From Dehalococcoidia bacterium (GTDB lineage: Bacteria; Chloroflexota; Dehalococcoidia; Plut-88900): a DNA stretch of 5,711 bases. The translations under genes and the position numbers were made by a program. A model generated the notes under the pieces. It was given only the letters and a program-made list of their open reading frames with translations, ran no database searches and was not told the origin of the DNA. The stretch is from contig JAAXHX010000208.1 in NCBI GenBank assembly GCA_012270635.1, positions 1 to 5,711 on the forward strand. The letters run 5' to 3'. This document shows positions 1-4,751 of the stretch, in pieces. Within the stretch, counting starts at the first letter, position 1; every line of letters starts with the position of its first letter.

Positions 1-363
1 GTCGGGTGCCTCCTCAGGGGCATCGAGCGAGACGACATCGAGCGGGGCCAGGTGCTCGCCAAGCCCGGCTCCATCAACCCTCACACCGCCTCCGACGCCG
101 AGGTCTACGTCCTCACCAAGGAGGAAGGCGGGCGACACACCCCCTTCTTCAACGGCTACAAGCCCCAGTTCTACATCCGCACCACCGACGTCACCGGCGA
201 GATCTCCCTCCCCGAGGGCACCGAGATGGTCATGCCCGGCGACAACATCACCATGGGCATCAAGCTCATAACCCCCGTAGCCCTGGAGCAGGAGCTCCGA
301 TTCGCCATCCGGGAGGGCGGCAGAACCGTCGGCGCGGGCGTGTTCACCAAGGTCAGCAGCTAG
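1..363 (+). CDS. tuf: Elongation factor Tu, C-terminal 120 residues (5' truncated by window)
   Basis: EF-Tu is the GTPase that carries aminoacyl-tRNA to the ribosomal A site. Only the end of domain 2 and domain 3 is present; the GTP-binding domain lies outside the window. The frame is open from base 1 and ends at TAG 361-363. Family-diagnostic stretches are [50 protein letters not shown] and [14 protein letters not shown]. The Ala in FAIREGG corresponds to the kirromycin-contact Ala375 of E. coli and is conserved. The first visible motif reads VGCLLRG, where most bacterial EF-Tu have a Val, Leu or Ala instead of Cys; this is a mild oddity. The gene leads into rpmG-secE-nusG, as tufB leads towards secE in E. 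coli, though no tRNA genes lie between. The identification is certain; the start and promoter are not visible. Confidence 0.98.
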   Translation, partial: VGCLLRGIERDDIERGQVLAKPGSINPHTASDAEVYVLTKEEGGRHTPFFNGYKPQFYIRTTDVTGEISLPEGTEMVMPGDNITMGIKLITPVALEQELRFAIREGGRTVGAGVFTKVSS

Positions 364-401
364 CCAGCGAAGCCCCGTTGGGCTCAAAGTGAAACGGAAA
401 T

Positions 402-569
402 ATGGCTAAAGGAAAAGACGTTCGCATAGTGATACATCTGGCCTGTACGGACTGCCGGGAGAGGACCTATACCAGCAGCAAGAACCGGAGGAACGACACG
501 GGACGCATGGAGCTGTCCAAGTACTGCCCCCGCTGCCGGGGCCACAAGCTCCATCGTGAGACCCGATAA
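402..569 (+). CDS. rpmG: 50S ribosomal protein L33, zinc-binding (C+) form
   Basis: L33 is a small protein of the large subunit near the E site. The ATG at 402 opens a 55-residue frame ending at TAA 567-569, the usual family length. The sequence begins MAKGKDVRIVIHLACTDC and contains RTYTSSKNRRN and LSKYCPRC, all typical of L33. Two CxxC pairs (Cys15/Cys18 and Cys42/Cys45) form the zinc ribbon of the C+ paralogue class, so the protein should bind zinc. Some bacteria swap this form for a cysteine-free paralogue under zinc limitation; no paralogue is visible here. It lies 38 bases after tuf and 35 bases before secE, consistent with co-transcription. Only a weak Shine-Dalgarno-like CGGA precedes the start. 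The gene is easily missed because it is so short. Confidence 0.96.
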   Translation: MAKGKDVRIVIHLACTDCRERTYTSSKNRRNDTGRMELSKYCPRCRGHKLHRETR

Positions 570-604
570 GACCGTCTGCACCGTATGATTTCCAGGGAAA
601 CTGA

Positions 605-838
605 ATGAGACGCTTCACCCTTCCAGCCCGGGCGAGGATGCCGGCCTCCGGGCCTTTCCTCGGACGCTTCCGCTTCTTCGCCGAGGCCATCGCCGAGCTG
701 CGCAAGGTCAACTGGCCCACGAAGGAAGAGACCAAGCGCCTCACAACCATGGTCGTCATCATCTCCGTGATCATGGGGGCTTTCCTGGGCGGCGTAGACT
801 GGGTATTCGACCAACTGATGAACCTCCTCCTGTTATAG
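605..838 (+). CDS. secE: Preprotein translocase subunit SecE
   Basis: SecE is the small essential clamp subunit of the SecYEG channel in the cytoplasmic membrane. The 77-residue product has the short single-membrane-span form found in most bacteria outside gammaproteobacteria. The conserved amphipathic helix and hinge motif ELRKVNWPTKEET is at residues 31-43, followed by one hydrophobic segment at about 48-67 (TMVVIISVIMGAFLGGVDWV), then FDQLMNLLLL. The basic N-terminal extension (residues 1-20) is not conserved in the family. An in-frame TGA directly precedes the ATG at 605, so no longer start is possible; Met12 is an alternative. AGGG at 594-597 with a 7-base spacer is a plausible partial ribosome binding site. 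Its place between rpmG and nusG is the classic conserved order. Confidence 0.96.
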   Translation: MRRFTLPARARMPASGPFLGRFRFFAEAIAELRKVNWPTKEETKRLTTMVVIISVIMGAFLGGVDWVFDQLMNLLLL

Positions 839-899
839 GGCGAGACTTGACGAATTGGGCCTTTACCGGACAGCCGAAGGACGCGCAGAGTAGACACCT

Positions 900-1457
900 A
901 TGACTTCCCAATCCAAGACCGCAAAGCTTGACCACCGCTGGTACGTCGTCCACACATACGCCGGCTACGAGGACCGCGTCAAGAACAACCTGGAGCACCG
1001 CATCGAGTCCATGGACGCCGCCGCCGAAATTTTCGAGGTCCTCGTCCCCACCGAGGACGAGCTCGACATCCGGGAGGGCCAGCGCCGCACCGTGTCCAGG
1101 AAGGTCTTCCCCGGCTACATCCTCGTCAACATGGCCCTCACCGACAACAGCTGGTACGTCGTGAGGAACACCCCGGGCGTCACCGGCTTCGTAACCTCCG
1201 GGGACCCCCCTCGTCCCGTCCCCCTGGAAGACGACGAAGTCAAGGCCATCGTCGTCCAGATGGAAGCCGAGGCCCCTCGCGTCAAGGTCGGCCTGGACAA
1301 AGGCGAGAAAATTCGCATAATAGACGGGCCGTTCTCCGACTTCATCGGCACCGTCGACGACTTGTATCCCGACAAGGGCAAAATACGCGTCCTCGTCTCC
1401 TTCTTCGGGCGGGACACAGGCGTCGAGTTGGACTATCTGCAAGTAGAGAAGCTTTAA
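900..1457 (+). CDS. nusG: Transcription termination/antitermination factor NusG
   Basis: NusG binds RNA polymerase across the clamp, modulates pausing and Rho termination, and links the polymerase to the leading ribosome through S10. The 185-residue product has the two standard domains. The NGN domain spans about 12-115, beginning WYVVHTYAGYEDRVKNNLE and including RKVFPGYILV (68-77) and VRNTPGVTGFV (88-98). The KOW domain is at about 128-185, with VGLDKGEKIRIIDGPF (130-145) and the usual ending DYLQVEKL. Length matches the family (about 175-190). The ATG at 900 puts the NGN core 12 residues in. I see no good Shine-Dalgarno: AAGGA at 877-881 is 18 bases away. It follows secE by 61 bases and precedes rplK by 27, fitting one transcript. 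Confidence 0.98.
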   Translation: MTSQSKTAKLDHRWYVVHTYAGYEDRVKNNLEHRIESMDAAAEIFEVLVPTEDELDIREGQRRTVSRKVFPGYILVNMALTDNSWYVVRNTPGVTGFVTSGDPPRPVPLEDDEVKAIVVQMEAEAPRVKVGLDKGEKIRIIDGPFSDFIGTVDDLYPDKGKIRVLVSFFGRDTGVELDYLQVEKL

Positions 1458-1484
1458 TCCGGGTCACGGGCCGCACCAAAGACA

Positions 1485-1907
1485 ATGCCAAAGAGAATAA
1501 AGGCCGTACTGAAGCTGCAAATCGAGGCGGGGAAAGCCACGCCTGCGCCCCCCATAGGGCCCGCCCTGGGGCAACACGGCGTCAACATCATGGGCTTTTG
1601 CAAGGAGTACAACGCCCGGACCTCGGCCCAGGCCGGGACCATCGTCCCGGTGGAGCTCACCGTATATCAGGACGCCTCCTTCTCATTCGTCACCAAGACT
1701 CCTCCCGCCGCCGTTCTCATCAAGAACGCCGCGGGCGTTGAGAAGGGCAGCAGCATCTCCGGCCAGGAGGTCATCGGACAAGTCCCCCGGGACAAGATCC
1801 GGGAAATCGCCGAGACCAAGCTCAAGGACCTCAACGCCAACGACATCGAAGGCGCTATGCGCATAATCGAAGGCACCGCCCGGAACATGGGCATCGAGGT
1901 CGTATAG
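1485..1907 (+). CDS. rplK: 50S ribosomal protein L11
   Basis: L11 binds the GTPase-associated region of 23S rRNA at the base of the stalk, where translation factors and RelA act. The product is 140 residues, the usual length. The N-terminal domain holds [20 protein letters not shown], including Pro22 and Pro23, the positions at which changes give thiostrepton resistance in other bacteria; both are conserved, so a sensitive form is inferred. [16 protein letters not shown] follows. The linker [15 protein letters not shown] (70-84) joins the rRNA-binding C-terminal domain, which ends [10 protein letters not shown]. The start ATG at 1485 matches the family N-terminus, although no clear Shine-Dalgarno precedes it. 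The gene is 27 bases after nusG and 36 bases before rplA. Confidence 0.98.
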   Translation: MPKRIKAVLKLQIEAGKATPAPPIGPALGQHGVNIMGFCKEYNARTSAQAGTIVPVELTVYQDASFSFVTKTPPAAVLIKNAAGVEKGSSISGQEVIGQVPRDKIREIAETKLKDLNANDIEGAMRIIEGTARNMGIEVV

Positions 1908-1943
1908 CTGCGGTCTCCCACGCCGGCAAGAAAGAGCAACTCC

Positions 1944-2660
1944 ATGGCAAGTAGAGGCAAGAAATACCAGGAGGCCACCGCCCTCGTCGATAAGAGCAAG
2001 GCCTACACCCCCGAGGAGGCCGTAGACCTCGCCAAGCAGACCGCCAAAGCCAATTACGACGAGACGGTGGAAATCCACATGCGCATGGGCCTCGACCCCC
2101 GCCATGCCGACCAGCAGGTGCGTGGCCTGGCCATGCTCCCCAACGGCACCGGCAAGCAGGTGCGGGTCCTCGTCTTCGCCCAGGGGGAAGCCGCGACCAT
2201 GGCTGAGCAGAGCGGCGCCGACTTCGTGGGCGCGGACGACATCATCAAGCGCATAGAGGGAGGCTGGGTCGAATTTGACACGGCCATCGCCACCCCGGAA
2301 ATGATGAGCAAAATCGGCAAGCTTGGTCGGATTCTCGGGCGCCGGGGGCTCATGCCCAACCCCCGGTCCGGCACCGTGGTCCAGCAGCCCGACCTACCCA
2401 AGGCCATCTCCGACTCCCGCAAGGGAAAGATCGAGTACCGCCTGGACCGCACCGCCGTCATTCACGCCCCTCTCGGCAAGGCCAGCTTTGAAAAGGACCA
2501 TCTCCTGGAAAACCTTGCCACCTTCGTAGACTCGGTGGTAAGGGCCAAGCCGTCTGGGGCCAAGGGCCAGTACATCAAGAAGATATCCGTGTCCACCACC
2601 CACGGCCCCGGCATAAACATGGACGTCCAGTCCGCCATGACCCTGGGCGTGAACGATTAG
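1944..2660 (+). CDS. rplA: 50S ribosomal protein L1
   Basis: L1 forms the mobile stalk beside the E site that helps release deacylated tRNA, and in E. coli it represses translation of its own rplK-rplA mRNA. The 238-residue product is near the usual length of about 230. It starts with RGKKYQEA and the family-typical YTPEEAVDLAKQTAKANYDE (21-40). The L1 signature region is LGRILGRRGLMPNP (127-140) followed by RSGTV. Here Arg replaces the Pro usual in the LGPRGLMPNP form. KGKIEYRLDRTAVIHAPLGK (160-179) and THGPGINMD (219-227) are further family matches. AAAGAG at 1931-1936, 7 bases before the ATG, may be a weak ribosome binding site. No recognisable L1 target hairpin was found in the 27 bases before rplK, so autoregulation here is unproven. 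Confidence 0.98.
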   Translation: MASRGKKYQEATALVDKSKAYTPEEAVDLAKQTAKANYDETVEIHMRMGLDPRHADQQVRGLAMLPNGTGKQVRVLVFAQGEAATMAEQSGADFVGADDIIKRIEGGWVEFDTAIATPEMMSKIGKLGRILGRRGLMPNPRSGTVVQQPDLPKAISDSRKGKIEYRLDRTAVIHAPLGKASFEKDHLLENLATFVDSVVRAKPSGAKGQYIKKISVSTTHGPGINMDVQSAMTLGVND

Positions 2661-2702
2661 CCCACCGGAGAGGTACACCCGAGACACCTAGAACAACCCC
2701 GT

Positions 2703-2766
2703 AATGCGCCGCAGACGGCGGGCGGCTCCCCGGAGCCTTAATCTTTTGGCCTGCCCAGGTGATTCG
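2703..2766 (+). promoter_or_regulatory. L10 leader (autoregulatory ribosomal protein leader of rplJ-rplL)
   Basis: This segment matches the conserved core of the L10 leader, the mRNA element bound by L10-(L7/L12) to repress its own operon. The hallmark strands are CCGCAGACGGCGGG (2709-2722) and CCTGCCCAGGT (2750-2760). By hand, 2717-2723 (GGCGGGC) pairs with 2749-2755 (GCCTGCC), 7 pairs with one G-U. The stem encloses a hairpin, 2724-2728 with 2733-2737 (GGCTC/GAGCC). Outside it, CC 2709-2710 can pair with GG 2758-2759, leaving GCAGAC opposite CA as an internal loop, as expected for the kink-turn that mimics the L10 site on 23S rRNA. It lies between rplA and rplJ, exactly where this element occurs in many bacteria. 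The call rests on motif and pairing recognition, not on a covariance-model search. Confidence 0.88.
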
Positions 2767-2777
2767 ACAAGTTCCTG

Positions 2778-2808
2778 CTCCACCCCGTTAAGCGGGGTCG
2801 GGCTGGAG
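2778..2808 (+). promoter_or_regulatory. Leader hairpin with asymmetric bulge, between the L10 site and the attenuator-like hairpin
   Basis: CTCCA (2778-2782) pairs with TGGAG (2804-2808), and directly inside it CCCCG (2783-2787) pairs with CGGGG (2793-2797), leaving a TTAAG loop. A six-base bulge (2798-2803) interrupts the 3' side. The pairing is seen directly. A role is inferred: its GGGG strand (2794-2797) could instead pair with CCCC at 2814-2817 of the next hairpin, so it might act as an antiterminator or competing arm. Confidence 0.5.
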
Positions 2809-2809
2809 A

Positions 2810-2838
2810 AAATCCCCTGGGCCGTGCCCCGGGGGTTT
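2810..2838 (+). terminator. Attenuator-like hairpin in the rplJ leader
   Basis: Bases 2810-2822 (AAATCCCCTGGGC) pair with 2826-2838 (GCCCCGGGGGTTT) over 13 positions with one T-C mismatch and one G-U wobble, closing on a CGT loop. This is the strongest local hairpin I found. The A-rich 5' foot and TTT 3' foot resemble an intrinsic terminator, but the T-run is only three bases and then reads CGCATTT, so termination may be weak or factor-assisted. In Bacillus subtilis the rplJL leader is known to act by transcription termination controlled by the L10-L12 complex. A similar role here is inferred from position: downstream of the L10 site and 38 bases before the rplJ start. Confidence 0.5.
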
Positions 2839-2862
2839 CGCATTTACAACGCAGACTAGCTT

Positions 2863-2869
2863 AAGGCGG
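2863..2869 (+). promoter_or_regulatory. Ribosome binding site of rplJ
   Basis: AAGGCGG ends 7 bases before the ATG at 2877 (the AAGG core is 10 bases away) and is the only Shine-Dalgarno-like sequence near this start. Its GGCGG part repeats the GGCGG of the 5' arm of the L10-binding stem, so it could also pair with the 3' arm of that stem at 2751-2755. Confidence 0.6.
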
Positions 2870-2876
2870 TAAAGTA

Positions 2877-3410
2877 ATGGCCACGGAAAAGAAAGAGCAG
2901 CAAGTCCAGGAAATCGCCGACCGGCTGGACCGGTGTTCCATAGCCATCGCCACCGATTACCGGGGCCTGGCAATGCCCGAGATGACCGCCCTTAGGCGCA
3001 AGCTCCGAGACCTGGGCGTCGAATACCGGGTCATCAAGAACACTCTCGCCCGCCTCGCCGCCGAGCAGACCGGCGCTCAAGCCCTGGTCGGGTTCCTGGA
3101 AGGGCCTACCGCCATCGCCTTCGGGTACGGCGAGGCCACCGAGCCCGCCAAGGCCCTGGTGGACCATATCCGGCAGGAGCGCAGCGTCCTCACCGTCAAG
3201 GGGGGGGTCATGGGAGACCGGCCCCTCGGCTCCGCAGATGTCAACGTTCTGGCCACTCTACCCCCGAGGCAGGAACTGTTGGCCAAGACGGCCGGCGCTC
3301 TTGTGGGCCCCATTTTCGCCCTGCAGTTCGTGCTAAGCGCTCAAGTGCGTGGCTTGGTTACCGCCCTCAGCGCCCGGGTGGAGCAGTTACAGGAAGAGAC
3401 CGCGGGATAG
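2877..3410 (+). CDS. rplJ: 50S ribosomal protein L10
   Basis: L10 anchors the L7/L12 dimers to 23S rRNA next to L11 and, bound to L12, represses its own mRNA. The product is 177 residues. The rRNA-binding N-terminal domain carries the family motifs ATDYRGL (25-31), [12 protein letters not shown] (50-61) and [10 protein letters not shown] (73-82); VKGG is at 107-110. The C-terminal segment begins [11 protein letters not shown] (127-137) and ends in a long amphipathic helix to residue 177, where L12 dimers dock. This tail is about 13 residues longer than in E. coli L10 (165 aa), closer to forms that bind three L12 dimers. The start is set by the [11 protein letters not shown]-terminus and the upstream AAGGCGG. 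It lies 22 bases before rplL, with the autoregulatory leader in front. Confidence 0.98.
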   Translation: MATEKKEQQVQEIADRLDRCSIAIATDYRGLAMPEMTALRRKLRDLGVEYRVIKNTLARLAAEQTGAQALVGFLEGPTAIAFGYGEATEPAKALVDHIRQERSVLTVKGGVMGDRPLGSADVNVLATLPPRQELLAKTAGALVGPIFALQFVLSAQVRGLVTALSARVEQLQEETAG

Positions 3411-3419
3411 ACCCGTCGT

Positions 3420-3425
3420 AAGGAG
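3420..3425 (+). promoter_or_regulatory. Strong Shine-Dalgarno of rplL
   Basis: A perfect AAGGAG sits 7 bases before the ATG at 3433. It fixes the rplL start; the same frame is open upstream into rplJ from 3349, but that part is a shadow of rplJ. It is the strongest ribosome binding site in the + strand cluster, which fits the need for several L12 copies per ribosome. Confidence 0.9.
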
Positions 3426-3432
3426 ATTAGAT

Positions 3433-3816
3433 ATGGCAACCAAGGAAGAAGTCCTGGAATCCATCAAGGCCATGACCGTCCTCGAGCTTTCCGAACTCGT
3501 CAAGGCCATCGAGGAAGAGTTTGGGGTCAGCGCCGCCGCCCCTGTAGCCGTTGCCGCGCCCGGCGCCGCCCCGGATGCCGCCGACGCCGCACCCGTCGAG
3601 GAGAAGACGGAGTTCGACGTGGTCCTCAAGGAGATCGGCCCCAACAAGATCAACGTGATCAAGGCCGTCCGCGAGGTCACCACCCTCGGCTTGCGCGAGG
3701 CCAAGGAACTGGTCGAAAGCGCACCCAAGGCCGTGCGGGAAGCCGTCTCCAAGGAAGAGGCCGAGACCGTTAAAAAGACTATAGAAGCGGCCGGCGCCAC
3801 GGTCGACCTGGCCTAG
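3433..3816 (+). CDS. rplL: 50S ribosomal protein L7/L12
   Basis: L7/L12 forms the flexible stalk dimers that recruit EF-Tu, EF-G and IF2 and stimulate their GTPase activity. The 127-residue product matches the family length of about 120-130. The N-terminal dimerisation and L10-binding helices are residues 1-31 ([20 protein letters not shown]). An Ala/Pro-rich hinge spans about 33-55. The globular C-terminal domain begins [20 protein letters not shown] (58-77) and holds the factor-binding [13 protein letters not shown] (83-95), ending [10 protein letters not shown]. The start is chosen from the family N-terminus and the AAGGAG before it. Translation initiation looks much stronger than for neighbours. 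Unlike most bacteria, rpoB-rpoC do not follow; the next gene is convergent with a 9-base gap. Confidence 0.98.
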   Translation: MATKEEVLESIKAMTVLELSELVKAIEEEFGVSAAAPVAVAAPGAAPDAADAAPVEEKTEFDVVLKEIGPNKINVIKAVREVTTLGLREAKELVESAPKAVREAVSKEEAETVKKTIEAAGATVDLA

Positions 3817-3825
3817 TCCCGACCC

Positions 3826-4674
3826 CTAAGGCCTCAGCCTGAACTCGGAGTCTGCGCCGAGAAATATCTCGGCCAGCCTCCCTTCTCCCTCCGCCACGAA
3901 CATCCGGCCCTCGGTGCCGGTCGAGACGTCACTGAAAAGGCTCTCGACGGTGGAGAAAGCCTCCAGGCTGGGGGCCGCCGCCTCGGCTTCCTCCGGGGTG
4001 TCATACCACGACACCAGGTCGAAGCTTCCCGTCGTGCCTCCCTCCCCGGACGCCGAGAAACCCAGCGCTCGGCACCCGGGAGCTATGTTTTCGCATCTCG
4101 TCGTCAGGGATATGTAGGCCGTGCCCCTCATCCTCGCCAGCGTCTCCATTGGGGCCTGCACCCTGCCCAGCGTGAGCCCTTCCTCCATTTGGACTATCAC
4201 CGTCTCGATGGTCCTGAAGTCGTAGCTCAACGCCATCCGCCCCGACTCCAGCAGCGCGACGTTTCCCGCATCCCCGCTCCACACCTCCGTGCCCGCTATC
4301 CGTCTCATCGAATGTCCTGTCTCCTCCAGCCTCGTGGTCACGTCCTCCGTATCGAACGTACCCTCTACCATCAGGACCCGTCTGTTATTGACCACGAACG
4401 TCACCGCCCTCTCAACCTCTGAACTCCCGACCCCCGTATTCCCCAGGCTGCGGTTCAACGCTCCCAGCAGCTCTGCCGTCGCCCTCAGCAGCTCCGGGTC
4501 GCTGCGGACCACTTCGAGGTCGACCAATGTGGCGTCCTGGGCTATTTCCGGCACGTCTCCGCCAATGGTCAGCTCCTCCCCACCCGACCCCCCACACCCC
4601 AGCGCAACGGCGCCGGCCAACAGGAAGGCGAGGGCAAGCCCTGCCAAGCTTCTTTTCGCCAATGGAATTCTCAT
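3826..4674 (-). CDS. Predicted lipoprotein of unknown family
   Basis: I do not recognise this 282-residue protein. It begins MRIPLAKRSLAG, with a basic n-region, a hydrophobic stretch at about 10-25 and a lipobox ALGC ending at Cys27, then a Gly/Ser linker (GGSGGEE). This predicts export, lipidation and anchoring on the outer face of the membrane. The mature part alternates predicted strands and helices (VTFVVNNRRVLMVEGTFDTE at 91-110, GTEVWSGDAGNVALLESGRM at 128-147) and looks like a soluble domain. Cys194 and Cys201 could form a disulfide. The pattern of a per-residue 'VEG-F' strand, a test of a gene value and a long helix resembles DUF3352-type proteins, but this is only an impression. The open frame extends upstream to 5622, but that part is an alternate frame of the transporter gene, so I start at 4674. 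AGGAGG lies 24 bases upstream, unusually far. It ends 9 bases from rplL, convergently. Confidence 0.8.
   Translation of the reverse strand: MRIPLAKRSLAGLALAFLLAGAVALGCGGSGGEELTIGGDVPEIAQDATLVDLEVVRSDPELLRATAELLGALNRSLGNTGVGSSEVERAVTFVVNNRRVLMVEGTFDTEDVTTRLEETGHSMRRIAGTEVWSGDAGNVALLESGRMALSYDFRTIETVIVQMEEGLTLGRVQAPMETLARMRGTAYISLTTRCENIAPGCRALGFSASGEGGTTGSFDLVSWYDTPEEAEAAAPSLEAFSTVESLFSDVSTGTEGRMFVAEGEGRLAEIFLGADSEFRLRP
3856..3873 (+). terminator. Possible transcription end hairpin for rplL, inside the convergent gene
   Basis: GCCGAGA (3856-3862), AATA loop, TCTCGGC (3867-3873) is a perfect 7-pair hairpin 40 bases after the rplL stop. It is followed on the + strand by a C/T-rich tract (from 3874) rather than a T-run. 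As only 9 bases separate the two stop codons, any rplL terminator must lie within the opposing coding sequence, and this is the best candidate seen. On the - strand the same bases encode AEIFLG of the lipoprotein, so coding constraint or chance could explain it. Confidence 0.25.
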
Positions 4675-4683
4675 ATTTGAATG

Positions 4684-4718
4684 CCCGCCGGCGCTCTGCC
4701 TCCTACCGACACGGCGGG
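4684..4718 (-). promoter_or_regulatory. Hairpin holding an AGGAGG in its loop, ahead of the lipoprotein gene
   Basis: In the gap between the transporter stop and the lipoprotein start, CCCGCCG pairs perfectly with CGGCGGG (4684-4690 with 4712-4718, 7 pairs). The 21-base loop contains AGGAGG (- strand, 4699-4704). The stem base is 9 bases before the ATG at 4674. Folding could bring the loop Shine-Dalgarno nearer the start or hide it; either role is inferred. No T-run follows, so it is unlikely to terminate the transporter transcript. Confidence 0.35.
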
Positions 4719-4751
4719 TTATCCTACCAGCTTTCCTTTCCTTCTGTCCCC

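Noticed and set aside
371..384. AGCCC-CGTT-GGGCT hairpin after tuf
   Set aside because: It has only five pairs and no T-run follows, so it is not convincing as a terminator; rpmG follows closely and is likely co-transcribed.
6..392. 128-residue frame overlapping the tuf end
   Set aside because: It is a +1-type shadow of tuf rich in Arg, His and Pro, with no family features.
847..875. TTGACG as a -35 box for a nusG promoter
   Set aside because: No -10-like hexamer is present at suitable spacing (ACAGCC at 17 bases).
771..1442. 223-residue frame antisense to nusG
   Set aside because: It is a shadow frame caused by GC-rich codon use; nusG is unambiguous on the other strand and the antisense product has no recognisable motif.
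1458..1484. L1-binding autoregulatory site ahead of rplK
   Set aside because: The gap is only 27 bases and I could not find a hairpin resembling the 23S L1 site; it could still lie in the nusG coding end.
892..2690. Repeated AGACACCTA before nusG (892-900) and after rplA (2682-2690)
   Set aside because: A nine-base match in a 5.7 kb window is expected many times by chance, and the two contexts share nothing else.
3349..3432. Longer rplL start inside rplJ
   Set aside because: The additional residues are an out-of-frame reading of the rplJ end, and the AAGGAG and family N-terminus both point to 3433.
3828..3839. Near-palindrome CTAAGGCCTCAG at the convergent junction, as a bidirectional terminator
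   Set aside because: It has no loop if paired and no T-run on either side; too small to be a terminator on its own.
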